This document shows positions 1-8,946 of a stretch of 32,454 bases of DNA, in pieces (the first letter of the stretch is position 1; the number at the start of each line of letters is the position of its first letter). Below the pieces are notes generated by a model. It ran no database searches. It had not been told where the DNA came from and was given only the letters and a program-made list of their open reading frames with translations. The DNA is from Oscillatoriales cyanobacterium CG2_30_40_61 (GTDB lineage Bacteria > Cyanobacteriota > Cyanobacteriia > Cyanobacteriales > Microcoleaceae), in NCBI GenBank assembly GCA_001873365.1, contig MNYZ01000068.1:1-32454 (forward strand). The letters run 5' to 3'. The translations under genes and the position numbers were made by a program.

Positions 1-247
1 CTAGTTTTAATCCAGCGATTCCTTTGCCTTTAAAAACTTTTTTCCAATGCCCAACAAAAAATTCGCTTACACCTAAAATTTGGCTGATTTCACGGTAAAT
101 TTTACCGGTGAGCGCCATCCTGACAGCTATTGCTCGTTTTAGTTCTCTTGCCGAAAGATTACTCTCAATTAAAATTTCTAATTCAGCTATTTCTTTGTTC
201 CGCTCTTTTTCTGCCTGTTGTAAGTCATTCATAATTTTTATTGTCAT
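1..247 (-). CDS. IS630-like transposase, N-terminal part (partial)
   Basis: Reading the minus strand from the ATG at 247 gives an open frame of about 82 codons that runs off the left edge. It starts MTIKIMNDLQQAEKE and continues through KIYREISQILGVSEFFVGHW, a helix-turn-helix pattern (YREISQILGVS.. as recognition unit) typical of the DNA-binding N-terminus of IS630/Tc1-mariner transposases in cyanobacteria. A second in-frame ATG at 232 (MNDLQQ) could be the true start. The catalytic DDE part would lie outside the window, so whether the transposase is intact cannot be judged. Family assignment rests on the HTH sequence and on the nearby TA-type terminus; another HTH protein is possible but less likely. 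Confidence 0.7.
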   Translation of the reverse strand, partial: MTIKIMNDLQQAEKERNKEIAELEILIESNLSARELKRAIAVRMALTGKIYREISQILGVSEFFVGHWKKVFKGKGIAGLKL

Positions 248-304
248 AATCAAGTAGTGTATATCATTATATCATGCTCTTGATAATGATTTAGGACTGC
301 TATA
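1..304 (-). mobile_element. Right end of an IS630-like insertion sequence (partial)
   Basis: The partial transposase is followed by about 57 bases ending in GACTGCTATA (295-304), which reads TATAGCAGTC inward from the end. The MITE-like element at 8787-8883 begins with the same ten bases, TATAGCAGTC, which supports this as a transposon terminus next to a TA target. A perfect 8-bp inverted repeat, ATCATTAT/ATAATGAT, lies just inside at 263-270 and 283-290. The other end is outside the window, so the boundary is inferred. Confidence 0.5.
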
Positions 305-315
305 TTACCTATTTT

Positions 316-1569
316 CTAATCCTCTGAACGAAAAAACAAAAGATTCGGCAATGCTAAACCCACAGGAATAGCTAGGGTCATCAATAATCCTGTGCCTGCC
401 ATGACAATAGTATTAGCAATTAATGAAACATCGGCATGGATTCCTAACTTCATCATTAAAATTAAACCACTTCCAGCCCTAAAAATATAAATCCCAGGAA
501 TCATACCCACAACAGCCCCAAATGCAATAGCTGCCGAAGGGACTTTAAATTGTCGAGAAAAATAAACCGTCATCAATCCCACTACCACGGAGGCAAAAAG
601 ATTGCCCCAAATTAACCCTAATCCCAGATAAACTGAAACAAATCGCATTCCATAACCGACCATACCACAAACCATACAAATCCAAATAATCCCTTTCGGC
701 ACATTAAATAAAATCGCAAACCCGGCGGCAACTATCCCAGCAAATAAAATACTTTCTGGTTGTAATTGGGGTGGTTTAAATGAATTAATAGCAACGGGAA
801 TATCCATAAATGTGCCTGATAATAATAAACCAAATAGGATTGAAATTAACATCATCAAACTAAAATTAAGTCTAGCAATCCCTGTAATTTGATGGTTATA
901 AACCATATCTAAAATAGCATTAATTAAATGAACTCCTGGGACTAACATCATCGAGGGAACTAATAAACAGGGTTCGGGGGTTATTGTTAAACCTAATTTA
1001 ATTCCCACTCCTCCAATACATCCTCCTAAAAAAGCTGCAAAAAATGTGGTCATAAACCCATTAAACTTACGTTTAGCTAATTCCTGCCGTAAGATTAATC
1101 CCAGGGCTGTTGCCACACTAACAATTAAAAATGCTGGCCAGTCTCCCTGAAAAATTTTAGCTAAACTCCCCCCCGCTATTGCTAACATTAATACTAAAAA
1201 CCATTGCGGATAATCATGGGAAGAATGATAATTAATCAGTTCTAACTCATCGGTAACTTGTTCTAAGGTTTTATGTCCTTGTTGAATATCATCAACTAAC
1301 CTCATCACTTGAGTAATCACCATCATATTAATTTTCATCACCGGAATCGGCATACTAATGCGCGAATAGAATTGATTATGGATTTTTGTTGTTAATGTGA
1401 TGGCTTCATAGGAAACTAATAATCGGGCTTCAATTCCTAAACTATCCGCCAATTGATCAGTGACTCGATGCACTCTTTCAGTTGCAGCACTATTTTGGAG
1501 GAGAAGTCGGGCGGTCAATAAAACTAGGTGAAACTTTTGATCAATTTCTGGCAGCACTGTTTGTGTCAT
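316..1569 (-). CDS. ThrE-like threonine/serine exporter family membrane protein
   Basis: The 417-residue protein has the layout of the ThrE (DUF1212) family. A soluble N-terminal domain of about 120 residues contains the conserved pattern LLLQNSAATERVHRV near residue 23. It is followed by about ten hydrophobic segments rich in glycine (for example around 125-160, 175-200, 240-260 and 275-300). The second half resembles the ThrE_2 domain, so both halves of the exporter are in one chain. Known members export threonine and serine across the inner membrane using the proton gradient; the substrate here is inferred. A GAGG about 10 bases before the ATG supports the start. The gene is divergent from the pentapeptide gene, with 62 bases between start codons. 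Confidence 0.8.
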   Translation of the reverse strand: MTQTVLPEIDQKFHLVLLTARLLLQNSAATERVHRVTDQLADSLGIEARLLVSYEAITLTTKIHNQFYSRISMPIPVMKINMMVITQVMRLVDDIQQGHKTLEQVTDELELINYHSSHDYPQWFLVLMLAIAGGSLAKIFQGDWPAFLIVSVATALGLILRQELAKRKFNGFMTTFFAAFLGGCIGGVGIKLGLTITPEPCLLVPSMMLVPGVHLINAILDMVYNHQITGIARLNFSLMMLISILFGLLLSGTFMDIPVAINSFKPPQLQPESILFAGIVAAGFAILFNVPKGIIWICMVCGMVGYGMRFVSVYLGLGLIWGNLFASVVVGLMTVYFSRQFKVPSAAIAFGAVVGMIPGIYIFRAGSGLILMMKLGIHADVSLIANTIVMAGTGLLMTLAIPVGLALPNLLFFRSED

Positions 1570-1631
1570 CGGAGATTTTCCTCAAATGGGCATCTGATGC
1601 TATTAATATTATTGGATTTGGGCTTAATATT

Positions 1632-2174
1632 ATGGATGGGTTGGAATTACTACAACGGAAAGCAACCGGAGAATGGAATTTTAAACAAGTGGATTTAAGA
1701 GGTGCAGATTTACAAAATTTTGATCTAAGTAGGTTAGTCTTTATTGGGGCCGACTTGAGTGGGGCGAATCTCAGTTACGCAAATTTAAGTCGAGCTTCCT
1801 TGCGCAGTGCTAACTTAATGGGGGCGAATTTGAGTTATGCCATTTTGCAACAAACCAGTTTATATAGCAGCCAAATGATGGGGGCAAATCTTTCCCATGT
1901 TAATCTCAATGGAGCGAATTTAACTCAAGCTAATTTAAGTTATACTAATCTTTATCAAGCGGATTTAAGCGATGCAACTTTATATGAATGTAATTTAGAA
2001 AATGCTTGGTTAGTGGGGGCGGATTTACGCGATACCGATTTACACAAAGCAAATTTTAAAGCAGCTAATTTAACCGATGCTAACCTAACCGATGCCATCG
2101 GATTTAATGATGAAGATGCGATGATTTGCAATACAATTATGCCCAATGGTCAAGTGCTATTATCTATTTTATAA
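1632..2174 (+). CDS. Pentapeptide-repeat protein
   Basis: This 180-residue protein consists almost entirely of tandem pentapeptides of the A(D/N)LxX type (GADLSGANLSYANLS and similar), about 25 copies from residue 20 to 160. Such repeats fold as a right-handed quadrilateral beta-helix; many cyanobacterial members have no known function. The frame is open further upstream to 1482, but that start would overlap the divergent ThrE-like gene by 88 bases. The ATG at 1632 (MDGLELLQRKATGEW) is the usual N-terminus of this class and is preferred, although no clear Shine-Dalgarno precedes it. The last six bases overlap the end of the convergent S4 gene. Confidence 0.85.
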   Translation: MDGLELLQRKATGEWNFKQVDLRGADLQNFDLSRLVFIGADLSGANLSYANLSRASLRSANLMGANLSYAILQQTSLYSSQMMGANLSHVNLNGANLTQANLSYTNLYQADLSDATLYECNLENAWLVGADLRDTDLHKANFKAANLTDANLTDAIGFNDEDAMICNTIMPNGQVLLSIL

Positions 2175-2360
2175 ATTAACTGTTAAGGTTTTTCCATTAA
2201 CCAATACTTGATCTCCGGTGACTAACTTTCGTCCCCTGCGAGTTTCAACCTCTCCATTCACTTCAACATCACCAAATTTAATTAGGATTTTTGCTTGTCC
2301 CCCGGTGGAGACTTCACCCATGAATTTTAGAAATTGATCGAGTTTAATTGTTTCGGACAT
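2169..2360 (-). CDS. Small S4-domain RNA-binding protein (YbcJ/YaaA type)
   Basis: The 63 residues form a single S4 domain: IKLDQFLKFMGEVSTGGQAK, then a G-x-V-x-V-NG-x-x-E-x-R-x-x-K-L motif (VEVNGEVETRRGRKLVTGD). S4 domains bind structured RNA, often rRNA or tRNA. Stand-alone members of about 65-75 residues, such as E. coli YbcJ, are common and their exact role is not settled. The ATG at 2360 lies four bases from a run of GGGAATA repeats and has no visible Shine-Dalgarno. The 3' end overlaps the convergent pentapeptide gene by six bases. Confidence 0.85.
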   Translation of the reverse strand: MSETIKLDQFLKFMGEVSTGGQAKILIKFGDVEVNGEVETRRGRKLVTGDQVLVNGKTLTVNL

Positions 2361-2364
2361 AAAA

Positions 2365-2430
2365 GGGAATAGGGAACAGGGAATAGGGAACAGGGAATAG
2401 GGAATAGGTAATAGGTAATGGGTAATAGGG
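2365..2430. repeat. Heptamer tandem repeat (GGGAATA class)
   Basis: About nine 7-bp units of GGGAATA, GGGAACA, GGTAATA and GGTAATG follow each other without interruption. This fits the short tandemly repeated repetitive (STRR) sequences described in cyanobacteria. Confidence 0.9.
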
Positions 2431-2459
2431 AAATCCCCACACTTAAAAGTAGGGGATTT
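2431..2459 (-). terminator. Hairpin downstream of rpoC2, possible terminator
   Basis: A perfect 8-bp stem AAATCCCC/GGGGATTT (2431-2438 and 2452-2459) encloses a shorter ACTT/AAGT stem. It lies about 100 bases past the rpoC2 stop codon on the minus strand. There is no U-run after it on that strand, so intrinsic termination is uncertain; mRNA stabilisation is an alternative. Confidence 0.4.
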
Positions 2460-2479
2460 GTATTTGGACTTATTGAAAC

Positions 2480-2560
2480 ACTGATGACTGATAACTGCTA
2501 GAGACGCGCCATGGTAGGTCTCTAAACTGATGACTGATAACTGATGACTGATAACTGATT
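2480..2560. repeat. Heptamer repeats (ACTGATR class) with embedded palindrome, abutting the rpoC2 stop
   Basis: Units of ACTGATG/ACTGATA occupy 2480-2497 and 2526-2560; five perfect-phase units end exactly where the rpoC2 stop codon begins (2561). Between them, 2499-2524 is a palindrome with arms TAGAGAC and GTCTCTA and centre CCATGG, with a three-base mismatch in each arm. It looks like a degraded copy of a common cyanobacterial interspersed palindrome. Confidence 0.85.
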
Positions 2561-5500
2561 TTATTCGTCTTCGTCCTCGTCGTCCTCGTATTCGTCATCA
2601 ATTAACTCGTCATCGAGGATAACCGATAATAAAGGATCATCTTCGCTATCTTCAAACAGAAGTTTGCTACCTTTGCCCAAACCAGAGGCGGCTTTGGATT
2701 CCGGGGGTAATTCCCGCTCAAAACTGTTATAAACCCGGGCGGTTTTGTCATCTAAGACCACATCCCGCAGTTCATCTTCATCCTCCTCATCCAAATACAA
2801 CGTCCCGTTATCAAAGCCATAGTCGGCATTTCCGGATTCCTCATAGGCATTAAATCCGGTTCCCGCCGGAATCAGACGCCCAATAATCACGTTTTCCTTG
2901 AGACCCCGTAACCAGTCGGATTTGCCCTCAATCGCCGCTTCAGTTAAGACCCGGGTAGTTTCTTGGAAACTGGCCGCCGAGATAAAGCTATCGGTATTTA
3001 AGGACGCCTTGGTAATCCCCAATAACACAGGAGTATATTTGGCGGGAGCGCTTCCGGTAATCGACATGGCATCATTCACCTGTTCCACCTGGCGCAGTTC
3101 CACCAATTCCCCAGGTAACATAGTCGTATCGCCCCCATCGTCAATCCGAACCTTAGAGGTCATCTGACGGACAATCACCTCAATATGCTTATCAGAAATA
3201 TCAATCCCCTGGGACTGATACACCGACTGCACCTCATTCACCAGAAACGCTTGACAATGGCGGAAACTCCCCAAAGCCGCGTCATACATCCCTTCTCCCT
3301 GTTCCAGATAATAGGCATAGAACACTTCCAAAATCTCATGGGGATTACTGGGGCCATCGGTCAGGGTTTGTCCAGCCTCTACTTTTTGGCCATCGGAGAC
3401 GATGGGCGATTGACCCGAACCCAGGGGGTAATCCGTGACTGTGCCATCATTTTCAATCACCCGCAGTTCGGTGACGTCATCATCCATCGTCACCTGGGCC
3501 GTTCCCGGGCGTCGGGCTAAAACACAAGCTTCCTTGGGTTTGCGGGCTTCTAATAGTTCTTCAATTCGGGGCAACCCTTGAATAATATCTCCGGTTTTGG
3601 CCCGTTCAAACACCAGCAACACCAGGTTATCCCCCCGTTGTACCAAGTCTCCATCCTTAATGTGCAGAATCGCACCCGGAGACACCCGATAGGGCCGACC
3701 CCGACGCAGGGTAATCTGATTTCCCGTAACCTGGATAGTCCCCTGACCCACGATTTTGTCACCGACAGCAATCACCTGACCGGACTCCGATAGGTTAACT
3801 CCTTCAGCAATTTCAATCCCTTCTACCAATAGTTGACCCAGTTTCACCGTAGGTTGAACGCCCTCGGGTAACTGAATGGTCATTTGGTCAATATCTCTTA
3901 CTACCAAACAACGGCGGAGAATTTCCGACCCAGAGCGAATCCCCTGAATAATCCCGTCTTCCTTACACATGATTTCTGTGCGGGTGACAACGGCGCCTTT
4001 CTCAATTTCATCTCCATCCTTGACCAGTAACCGGGTGCGGGTACTACCCTGGGTGGCATCAGCGATCACATCCCGACGAATTACTAAGGATTCCAAAATC
4101 ACTAACTGTAATTTCATCACATCGGGGTCAGTTTCATCGGGTAGTAACTCGATATCGGCGGCCAATTGCGGGGCTTCTGTGCCAATACTAATTACTAATT
4201 GGGTGCGCAGTAGTTCCACCCCTTCCACCGACCGTACCCGTTCCCCATCTTTGTAGGTTAAGCGTTGTACCGCTCGCAGGACGATGGATTCGTTCAGAGA
4301 TTCCTGAGAAGGTACGGTGGGGTTTTCAGGAACGCTAAACTCCACAACGGGACGCAACAGCAAGGCTGGGCCTTCGGGGGTTTCCACATATTCCACATAA
4401 CGCAAGTTGTCCGAGATAATCCCTGGAATCACCTCTTGGCCAGGATTGACAATCTGACCATCAATCGCCATCACCAGTTCCGGGTCATCTACCAGATGCA
4501 GTTCCCCTGGTTTGATCACGATTTCTCGGAGAATATCATTTTTCTGAGTAACTTCAATTACCCCATTGCTCTGACAGAAGATATCCTTAACCACTTCCAT
4601 CCCCGCTTCCACATACTGTCCGTCCTCAGTTAACAGTAGGGAAATATCCTTATTCACCTCATGGCATTCTTCAGGAATCCACAACAGAGTTCCCCCCTGG
4701 GTAACTTCATAACCCTGTTTCCCCTTACCCCGTTTAGCGACTTCCACCCCGGCGTATTTAATAATCCCCCCGGTTTTGGTGCGGTAGCTATCATCCATCA
4801 ATTCCGCAATCACATCATGGTTTTCCACCTTGGAACCGGGACTGACTTTGAGCAGGAAGCGGTGGTTACTATTGGTTTCAATAATATATTGTTCCCGTCC
4901 CTGCATCTGTACCAACCGCACTAAGGCTTGATCCAGCAATACCGAAGCGGTGATAATCTCAATTTCCCGAGGTAGCTCACCCTCAGCAAACTGTTCCCGA
5001 ATTCGGACTAATCCCCCATGCTCGGAAACCAGTTTAGTTTGGGCGAGAACGCTTCCTGGTTTGACGGTATCTCCATTTTTGACCAAGGGTTCGGCCGCCG
5101 GGGGTAGGTTATAAACTTCTCCTCCGAGCACCCAAATCAGACCCCCCCGTTGGGCGATGCGGGTCATGTTCCCTTGACGGTCGGTTTTTTCTTCGGGAAC
5201 CACATCCGCAAATTTGACTTCCCCAGCTAAGTCCGTGGCGACGTCCTTGGTGGCTTTTTCCGTGGTTTTCCGGGCTGTCCGACCCCCAGCGGCGATTTCC
5301 GCTAGGATTTCGTTAGCTTTAACTCGTTGGCCTTCTTGGACAATAATCGTTGTCCCTTGGGCGATACTGTGTTTTTCGGTATTTTTTCCCCCACCTTCGA
5401 CAATAATTTGGCCCGTGTTTTCCACGATGAACGCATCATCTCCGTGACGGGTACGGAAGGGACGGACTCGCAGGGATTTAGAGAACTTGACTACCCCATC

Positions 5501-6589
5501 AATTCCAGCCCGGATCATCCCAGCGGCTTCGGCGGTGAATACCCCCCCGGTGTGGAATGTCCGCATGGTTAACTGGGTTCCTGGTTCGCCGATACTCTGG
5601 GCGGCAATAATTCCCACCGCTTCCCCCAGGTTGACGTTATGACCATGGGCTAAACTCCAGCCATAGCAATGTTGACAGACGGAACGGTTGGCTTCGCAGG
5701 TTAGAGGCGATCGCAATAATACCTCCTCAACCCCGGCTTCCTGAATCGCTACGGCTAACTCCTCACTCACGGAATGATTTTTGACCGCCTGTTCTGACCG
5801 ATAGGTGACAATCTCTCCGGTTTCGGGGTGGTGGACATCTTCCCCTAACACCCGACCCATTAACCGATCTTTAATCGGAATTAACACCCTTTCCCCATCG
5901 GTCATACTGCGAATCCGAATCCCTTTGCTGGTTCCGCAGTCAATTTCCCGCAGAATCACATCCTGGGAAACATCGACTAAACGGCGGGTTAAATACCCAG
6001 AGTCGGCGGTTCGTAGGGCCGTATCTACTAGACCTTTACGCGCCCCATAGGAGGAAATAATATACTCCGTAACGGTTAAGCCTTCCCGAAAGTTGGTTTT
6101 AATCGGTAAATCGATAATCTCCCCTTGGGGGTCAGCCATCAATCCCCGCATCCCGACTAACTGACGGACTTGGGAAATATTCCCCCGCGCACCGGAGAAG
6201 GCCATCATATAAACTGAGTTCAGAGGGTTACTGGCTGTAAAGTTTTCCACCACCCGATCTTTTAGGGCTTCAGATGTGCCATTCCAAGTATCAATAACTT
6301 TTTGGAACCGTTCGACTTCGGTAATTTCTCCTTTAATATAACGGCGTTCTGTATTTCTAATTTCTTCTTCGGCTTCCTCTAATAAGGCTTTTTTGGAAGG
6401 CGGAATCTGTAAGTCATCCACACTAATAGAAACCCCGGCTTTTGTGGCATAGGTAAACCCTAATTCTTTTAATTCATCGGCAATTTGGGCGGTGCGAGCC
6501 GTGCCAAAATTCATAAAAGCCCAGGACATGATTTTTTTTAATTGTCCTTTATCAATAACTTGATTCCGAAAGATTTTTTTGTTAGCCAT
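2561..6589 (-). CDS. rpoC2: DNA-directed RNA polymerase beta' subunit, C-terminal part
   Basis: This 1342-residue protein is the cyanobacterial second half of beta'. Its N-terminus ([19 protein letters not shown]) and the segment [20 protein letters not shown] (131-150) match the funnel and FGARG region. Zinc ligands C218, C298, C305 and C308 are present. The trigger-helix/loop segment [20 protein letters not shown] lies at about 326-345. A large insertion of repeated beta-barrel (sandwich-barrel hybrid) modules of the cyanobacterial SI3 type follows, roughly residues 350-1000, before the chain returns at [14 protein letters not shown]. The last 80 residues are very acidic. It joins the rpoC1 product and beta in the core enzyme. 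It is downstream of rpoC1 in the same transcript. The ATG has no Shine-Dalgarno: a heptamer repeat begins eight bases upstream. Confidence 0.98.
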   Translation of the reverse strand: MANKKIFRNQVIDKGQLKKIMSWAFMNFGTARTAQIADELKELGFTYATKAGVSISVDDLQIPPSKKALLEEAEEEIRNTERRYIKGEITEVERFQKVIDTWNGTSEALKDRVVENFTASNPLNSVYMMAFSGARGNISQVRQLVGMRGLMADPQGEIIDLPIKTNFREGLTVTEYIISSYGARKGLVDTALRTADSGYLTRRLVDVSQDVILREIDCGTSKGIRIRSMTDGERVLIPIKDRLMGRVLGEDVHHPETGEIVTYRSEQAVKNHSVSEELAVAIQEAGVEEVLLRSPLTCEANRSVCQHCYGWSLAHGHNVNLGEAVGIIAAQSIGEPGTQLTMRTFHTGGVFTAEAAGMIRAGIDGVVKFSKSLRVRPFRTRHGDDAFIVENTGQIIVEGGGKNTEKHSIAQGTTIIVQEGQRVKANEILAEIAAGGRTARKTTEKATKDVATDLAGEVKFADVVPEEKTDRQGNMTRIAQRGGLIWVLGGEVYNLPPAAEPLVKNGDTVKPGSVLAQTKLVSEHGGLVRIREQFAEGELPREIEIITASVLLDQALVRLVQMQGREQYIIETNSNHRFLLKVSPGSKVENHDVIAELMDDSYRTKTGGIIKYAGVEVAKRGKGKQGYEVTQGGTLLWIPEECHEVNKDISLLLTEDGQYVEAGMEVVKDIFCQSNGVIEVTQKNDILREIVIKPGELHLVDDPELVMAIDGQIVNPGQEVIPGIISDNLRYVEYVETPEGPALLLRPVVEFSVPENPTVPSQESLNESIVLRAVQRLTYKDGERVRSVEGVELLRTQLVISIGTEAPQLAADIELLPDETDPDVMKLQLVILESLVIRRDVIADATQGSTRTRLLVKDGDEIEKGAVVTRTEIMCKEDGIIQGIRSGSEILRRCLVVRDIDQMTIQLPEGVQPTVKLGQLLVEGIEIAEGVNLSESGQVIAVGDKIVGQGTIQVTGNQITLRRGRPYRVSPGAILHIKDGDLVQRGDNLVLLVFERAKTGDIIQGLPRIEELLEARKPKEACVLARRPGTAQVTMDDDVTELRVIENDGTVTDYPLGSGQSPIVSDGQKVEAGQTLTDGPSNPHEILEVFYAYYLEQGEGMYDAALGSFRHCQAFLVNEVQSVYQSQGIDISDKHIEVIVRQMTSKVRIDDGGDTTMLPGELVELRQVEQVNDAMSITGSAPAKYTPVLLGITKASLNTDSFISAASFQETTRVLTEAAIEGKSDWLRGLKENVIIGRLIPAGTGFNAYEESGNADYGFDNGTLYLDEEDEDELRDVVLDDKTARVYNSFERELPPESKAASGLGKGSKLLFEDSEDDPLLSVILDDELIDDEYEDDEDEDE

Positions 6590-6596
6590 GACTTAA

Positions 6597-6747
6597 ATCA
6601 GTGATCAGTTATCAGTTATCAGTTATCAGTGTAAGAGTTATCAGTTACCAGTTTTCAGTCTAAGAGTTATCAGTGTATAAAGTTAATTTATTAACTGTAA
6701 ACTTCCTAACTGATAACTGGTAACTGATTACTGGTAACTGATTACTG
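6597..6747. repeat. Inverted heptamer-repeat arms in the rpoC1-rpoC2 spacer
   Basis: The left arm has repeated CAGTTAT units (6597-6630, further units at 6637-6659 and 6666-6675). The right arm has the complementary ACTGATAACTGG-type units (6708-6747). The two arms can pair across the spacer, with a small AGTTAA/TTAACT stem in the middle. The right arm runs into the end of rpoC1 and supplies its last sense codon and TAA stop. Confidence 0.85.
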
Positions 6748-8637
6748 GATTAGGGTGTCTTGAACGGTTTTATTGAAAATGACGCGGCCTGGAGTTGTCC
6801 GAATATATTGAGTTATAATATTTCCTTCGGCATCTTCTCGAACTCGTCGCATTAGTTTCCCCGTTTTTTTGCCCACATAGGTTTTAGTGATTACTCCAGT
6901 TAAGTCGTCTTTATGTTCGACGCCTATCTGTTCTATTTCATCGGAGATAATCTCCCCATCAAATCGCACCATCACATAAGAATGTAAACCTAAAGCACCC
7001 TGTTTATAGGCTAGGATTACATCTTCTAAATCAGGAAAATAGCGGTGGCTTTGATCTTCTAATTTGGGGTTTTCTGCGGTTAAATAATAACATCCCAAGA
7101 CCATATCCTGACTAGGTGTCACAATCGGTCTACCCGTCGCTGGAGACAGAATATTATTGCAGGCTAACATTAATAACCGGGCTTCTGCTTGGGATTCAAT
7201 CGATAGGGGGACGTGAACAGCCATTTGGTCACCGTCGAAGTCGGCGTTAAAGGCGGGACAAACTAACGGATGCAGTTGAATCGCCCGACCATCGACTAAA
7301 ATCGGTTCAAAGGCTTGAATCCCTAAACGGTGCAAGGTGGGGGCGCGGTTTAACATCACCGGATGTCCTTGGATGACTTCTTGTAAGACCTCCCAGATGC
7401 TGGAATCATTCCGTTGAATTAGTTTTTTTGCCGCTTTAATATTATTGACTAATCCTTGACGAATTAGGCGGTTAATTACAAAGGGTTGGAACAATTCAAT
7501 TGCCATTTCTCGGGGTAAACCGCACTGGTGCATCTTTAATTTTGGCCCCACCACGATAACCGAACGTCCCGAATAATCGACCCGTTTTCCTAATAGGTTT
7601 TGGCGGAATCGTCCCTGTTTTCCTTCGATAATATCGGAGAGGGATTTTAAGGGTCGATTATTTGCCCCCACCACCGTCCGACCTCGACGACCGTTATCAA
7701 TTAAGGCGTCAACGGCTTCCTGTAACATCCGTTTTTCGTTACGGATAATAATTTCTGGAGCCAGAATTTCCTGCAACCGAGCTAACCGATTATTTCGGTT
7801 AATTACTCGACGATAGAGGTCGTTTAAATCGGAGGTAGCAAACCGTCCCCCATCTAACTGCACCATCGGCCGTAAATCGGGAGGAATGACGGGAATTACA
7901 TTCAAAACCATCCAATCCGGTTGGGAACCCGTAGCCACAAAGTTATCAATCACCCGCAACCGTTTAATATATTTGGCGCGTTTTTGTCCCTTGGCGACGC
8001 CGATTTCTTCCCGTAATCTTTCGGCTTCTTCTTCTAAGGGGATATCTTCGAGCAAACGGGAAATGGCTTCGGCTCCAATTCCTACTTCAATTCCGGTTAA
8101 AGTTGAATCTTCACTATAAATTTGGTCTTCAATTTCTAACCAAGTATCTTCGGTTAATAACTGTTTATAGGATAGGCCTTCATAGTTACCCGGATTTAAC
8201 ACCACATAGGCATTAAAATAAACAACCTGCTCCACATCCCGCAATGGCATATCTAATAAAATAGCCATATAACTAGGAATGCCTTTGAGATACCAAACAT
8301 GGGTCACAGGAGCGGCTAGTTTAATAAAACCCATGCGGTGACGACGAACCCGGGATTCTGTTACCTCTACCCCGCAGCGTTCACAAACAATGCCACGATG
8401 TCTGACTCGTTTATATTTCCCACAATGGCATTCCCAATCCTTTGCCGGGCCAAAAATTCGTTCACAAAACAACCCATCCATCTCCGGTTTCAGGGTTCTG
8501 TAATTGATGGTTTCAGGTTTTGTGACTTCTCCAACTACCTGACCATTGGGCAGGGTTCTTTCTCCCCACTGCCGAATGCGTTCTGGAGATGCGATGCCAA
8601 TTTTAACGTAATCAAACCGTTGTTCAATTTTAGCCAT
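6742..8637 (-). CDS. rpoC1: DNA-directed RNA polymerase gamma subunit (beta' N-terminal part)
   Basis: The 631-residue protein is the cyanobacterial gamma subunit. The zinc ribbon is C70, C72, C85 and C88. The absolutely conserved catalytic loop NADFDGD, which binds the active-site magnesium, lies at 464-470 and is intact. [20 protein letters not shown] (342-361) is the switch/lid region. Length is normal for the family (about 620-630). The final residues and stop codon (CAG TAA) fall inside a heptamer repeat unit, so the extreme C-terminus has been shaped by repeat invasion. The start ATG is preceded nine bases upstream by GGGAATA repeats instead of a Shine-Dalgarno. It is co-directional with rpoB and rpoC2. 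Confidence 0.98.
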   Translation of the reverse strand: MAKIEQRFDYVKIGIASPERIRQWGERTLPNGQVVGEVTKPETINYRTLKPEMDGLFCERIFGPAKDWECHCGKYKRVRHRGIVCERCGVEVTESRVRRHRMGFIKLAAPVTHVWYLKGIPSYMAILLDMPLRDVEQVVYFNAYVVLNPGNYEGLSYKQLLTEDTWLEIEDQIYSEDSTLTGIEVGIGAEAISRLLEDIPLEEEAERLREEIGVAKGQKRAKYIKRLRVIDNFVATGSQPDWMVLNVIPVIPPDLRPMVQLDGGRFATSDLNDLYRRVINRNNRLARLQEILAPEIIIRNEKRMLQEAVDALIDNGRRGRTVVGANNRPLKSLSDIIEGKQGRFRQNLLGKRVDYSGRSVIVVGPKLKMHQCGLPREMAIELFQPFVINRLIRQGLVNNIKAAKKLIQRNDSSIWEVLQEVIQGHPVMLNRAPTLHRLGIQAFEPILVDGRAIQLHPLVCPAFNADFDGDQMAVHVPLSIESQAEARLLMLACNNILSPATGRPIVTPSQDMVLGCYYLTAENPKLEDQSHRYFPDLEDVILAYKQGALGLHSYVMVRFDGEIISDEIEQIGVEHKDDLTGVITKTYVGKKTGKLMRRVREDAEGNIITQYIRTTPGRVIFNKTVQDTLIQ

Positions 8638-8645
8638 TTTATTCA

Positions 8646-8760
8646 GGGAATAGGGAATAGGGAATAGGGAATGGGTAATGGGTAATGGGTAATGGGGAAT
8701 TACGAATTACGAATTACGAATGGGTAATACTTCGGCTTCGCTCAGTAACAGGGTAATGGG
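8646..8760. repeat. Mixed heptamer tandem repeats (GGGAATA, AATTACG, GGGTAAT)
   Basis: GGGAATA units (8646-8670) pass into GGGTAAT units and then three AATTACG units (8698-8720), all with 7-bp period, before more GGGTAAT. This fills the rpoC1-proximal part of the rpoB-rpoC1 spacer. Confidence 0.85.
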
Positions 8761-8786
8761 TAATAGTTGATTAACTTCTCAACTGG

Positions 8787-8883
8787 TATAGCAGTCGCCA
8801 TAATGCTATTGACATGGATTACCGCACTCTCGGCGGTAATGACAGCCAATAAGTAGTCCTAATAGCTAGGCGCGGTTGCTATA
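8787..8883. mobile_element. MITE-like element in the rpoB-rpoC1 spacer
   Basis: A 97-base segment begins TATAGCAGTCGCC and ends GGCGCGGTTGCTATA, giving imperfect terminal inverted repeats with TATAGCA/TGCTATA at the extreme ends. A perfect internal hairpin ATTACCGC/GCGGTAAT (8818-8825 and 8833-8840) sits near the middle. It has no coding capacity. Its TATAGCAGTC terminus equals the terminus of the IS630-like element at the left of the window, so a related transposase may have moved it. It sits inside the rpo operon in an otherwise repeat-filled spacer. Confidence 0.6.
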
Positions 8884-8884
8884 A

Positions 8885-8946
8885 CTGATTAACGGATAAC
8901 TACTCAACTGATAACTGGTAACTGATGACTGATGACTGATGATTGA
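8885..8946. repeat. ACTGAT-class heptamer repeats next to the rpoB stop
   Basis: Units such as ACTGATA, ACTGGTA and ACTGATG run to within a few bases of the rpoB stop codon at 8947. They complete the 309-base rpoB-rpoC1 spacer, which contains no gene. Confidence 0.8.

Noticed and set aside
1482-1631. Upstream extension of the pentapeptide-repeat reading frame
   Set aside because: It would overlap the divergent ThrE-like gene by 88 bases and lacks pentapeptide character; the ATG at 1632 is the better start.
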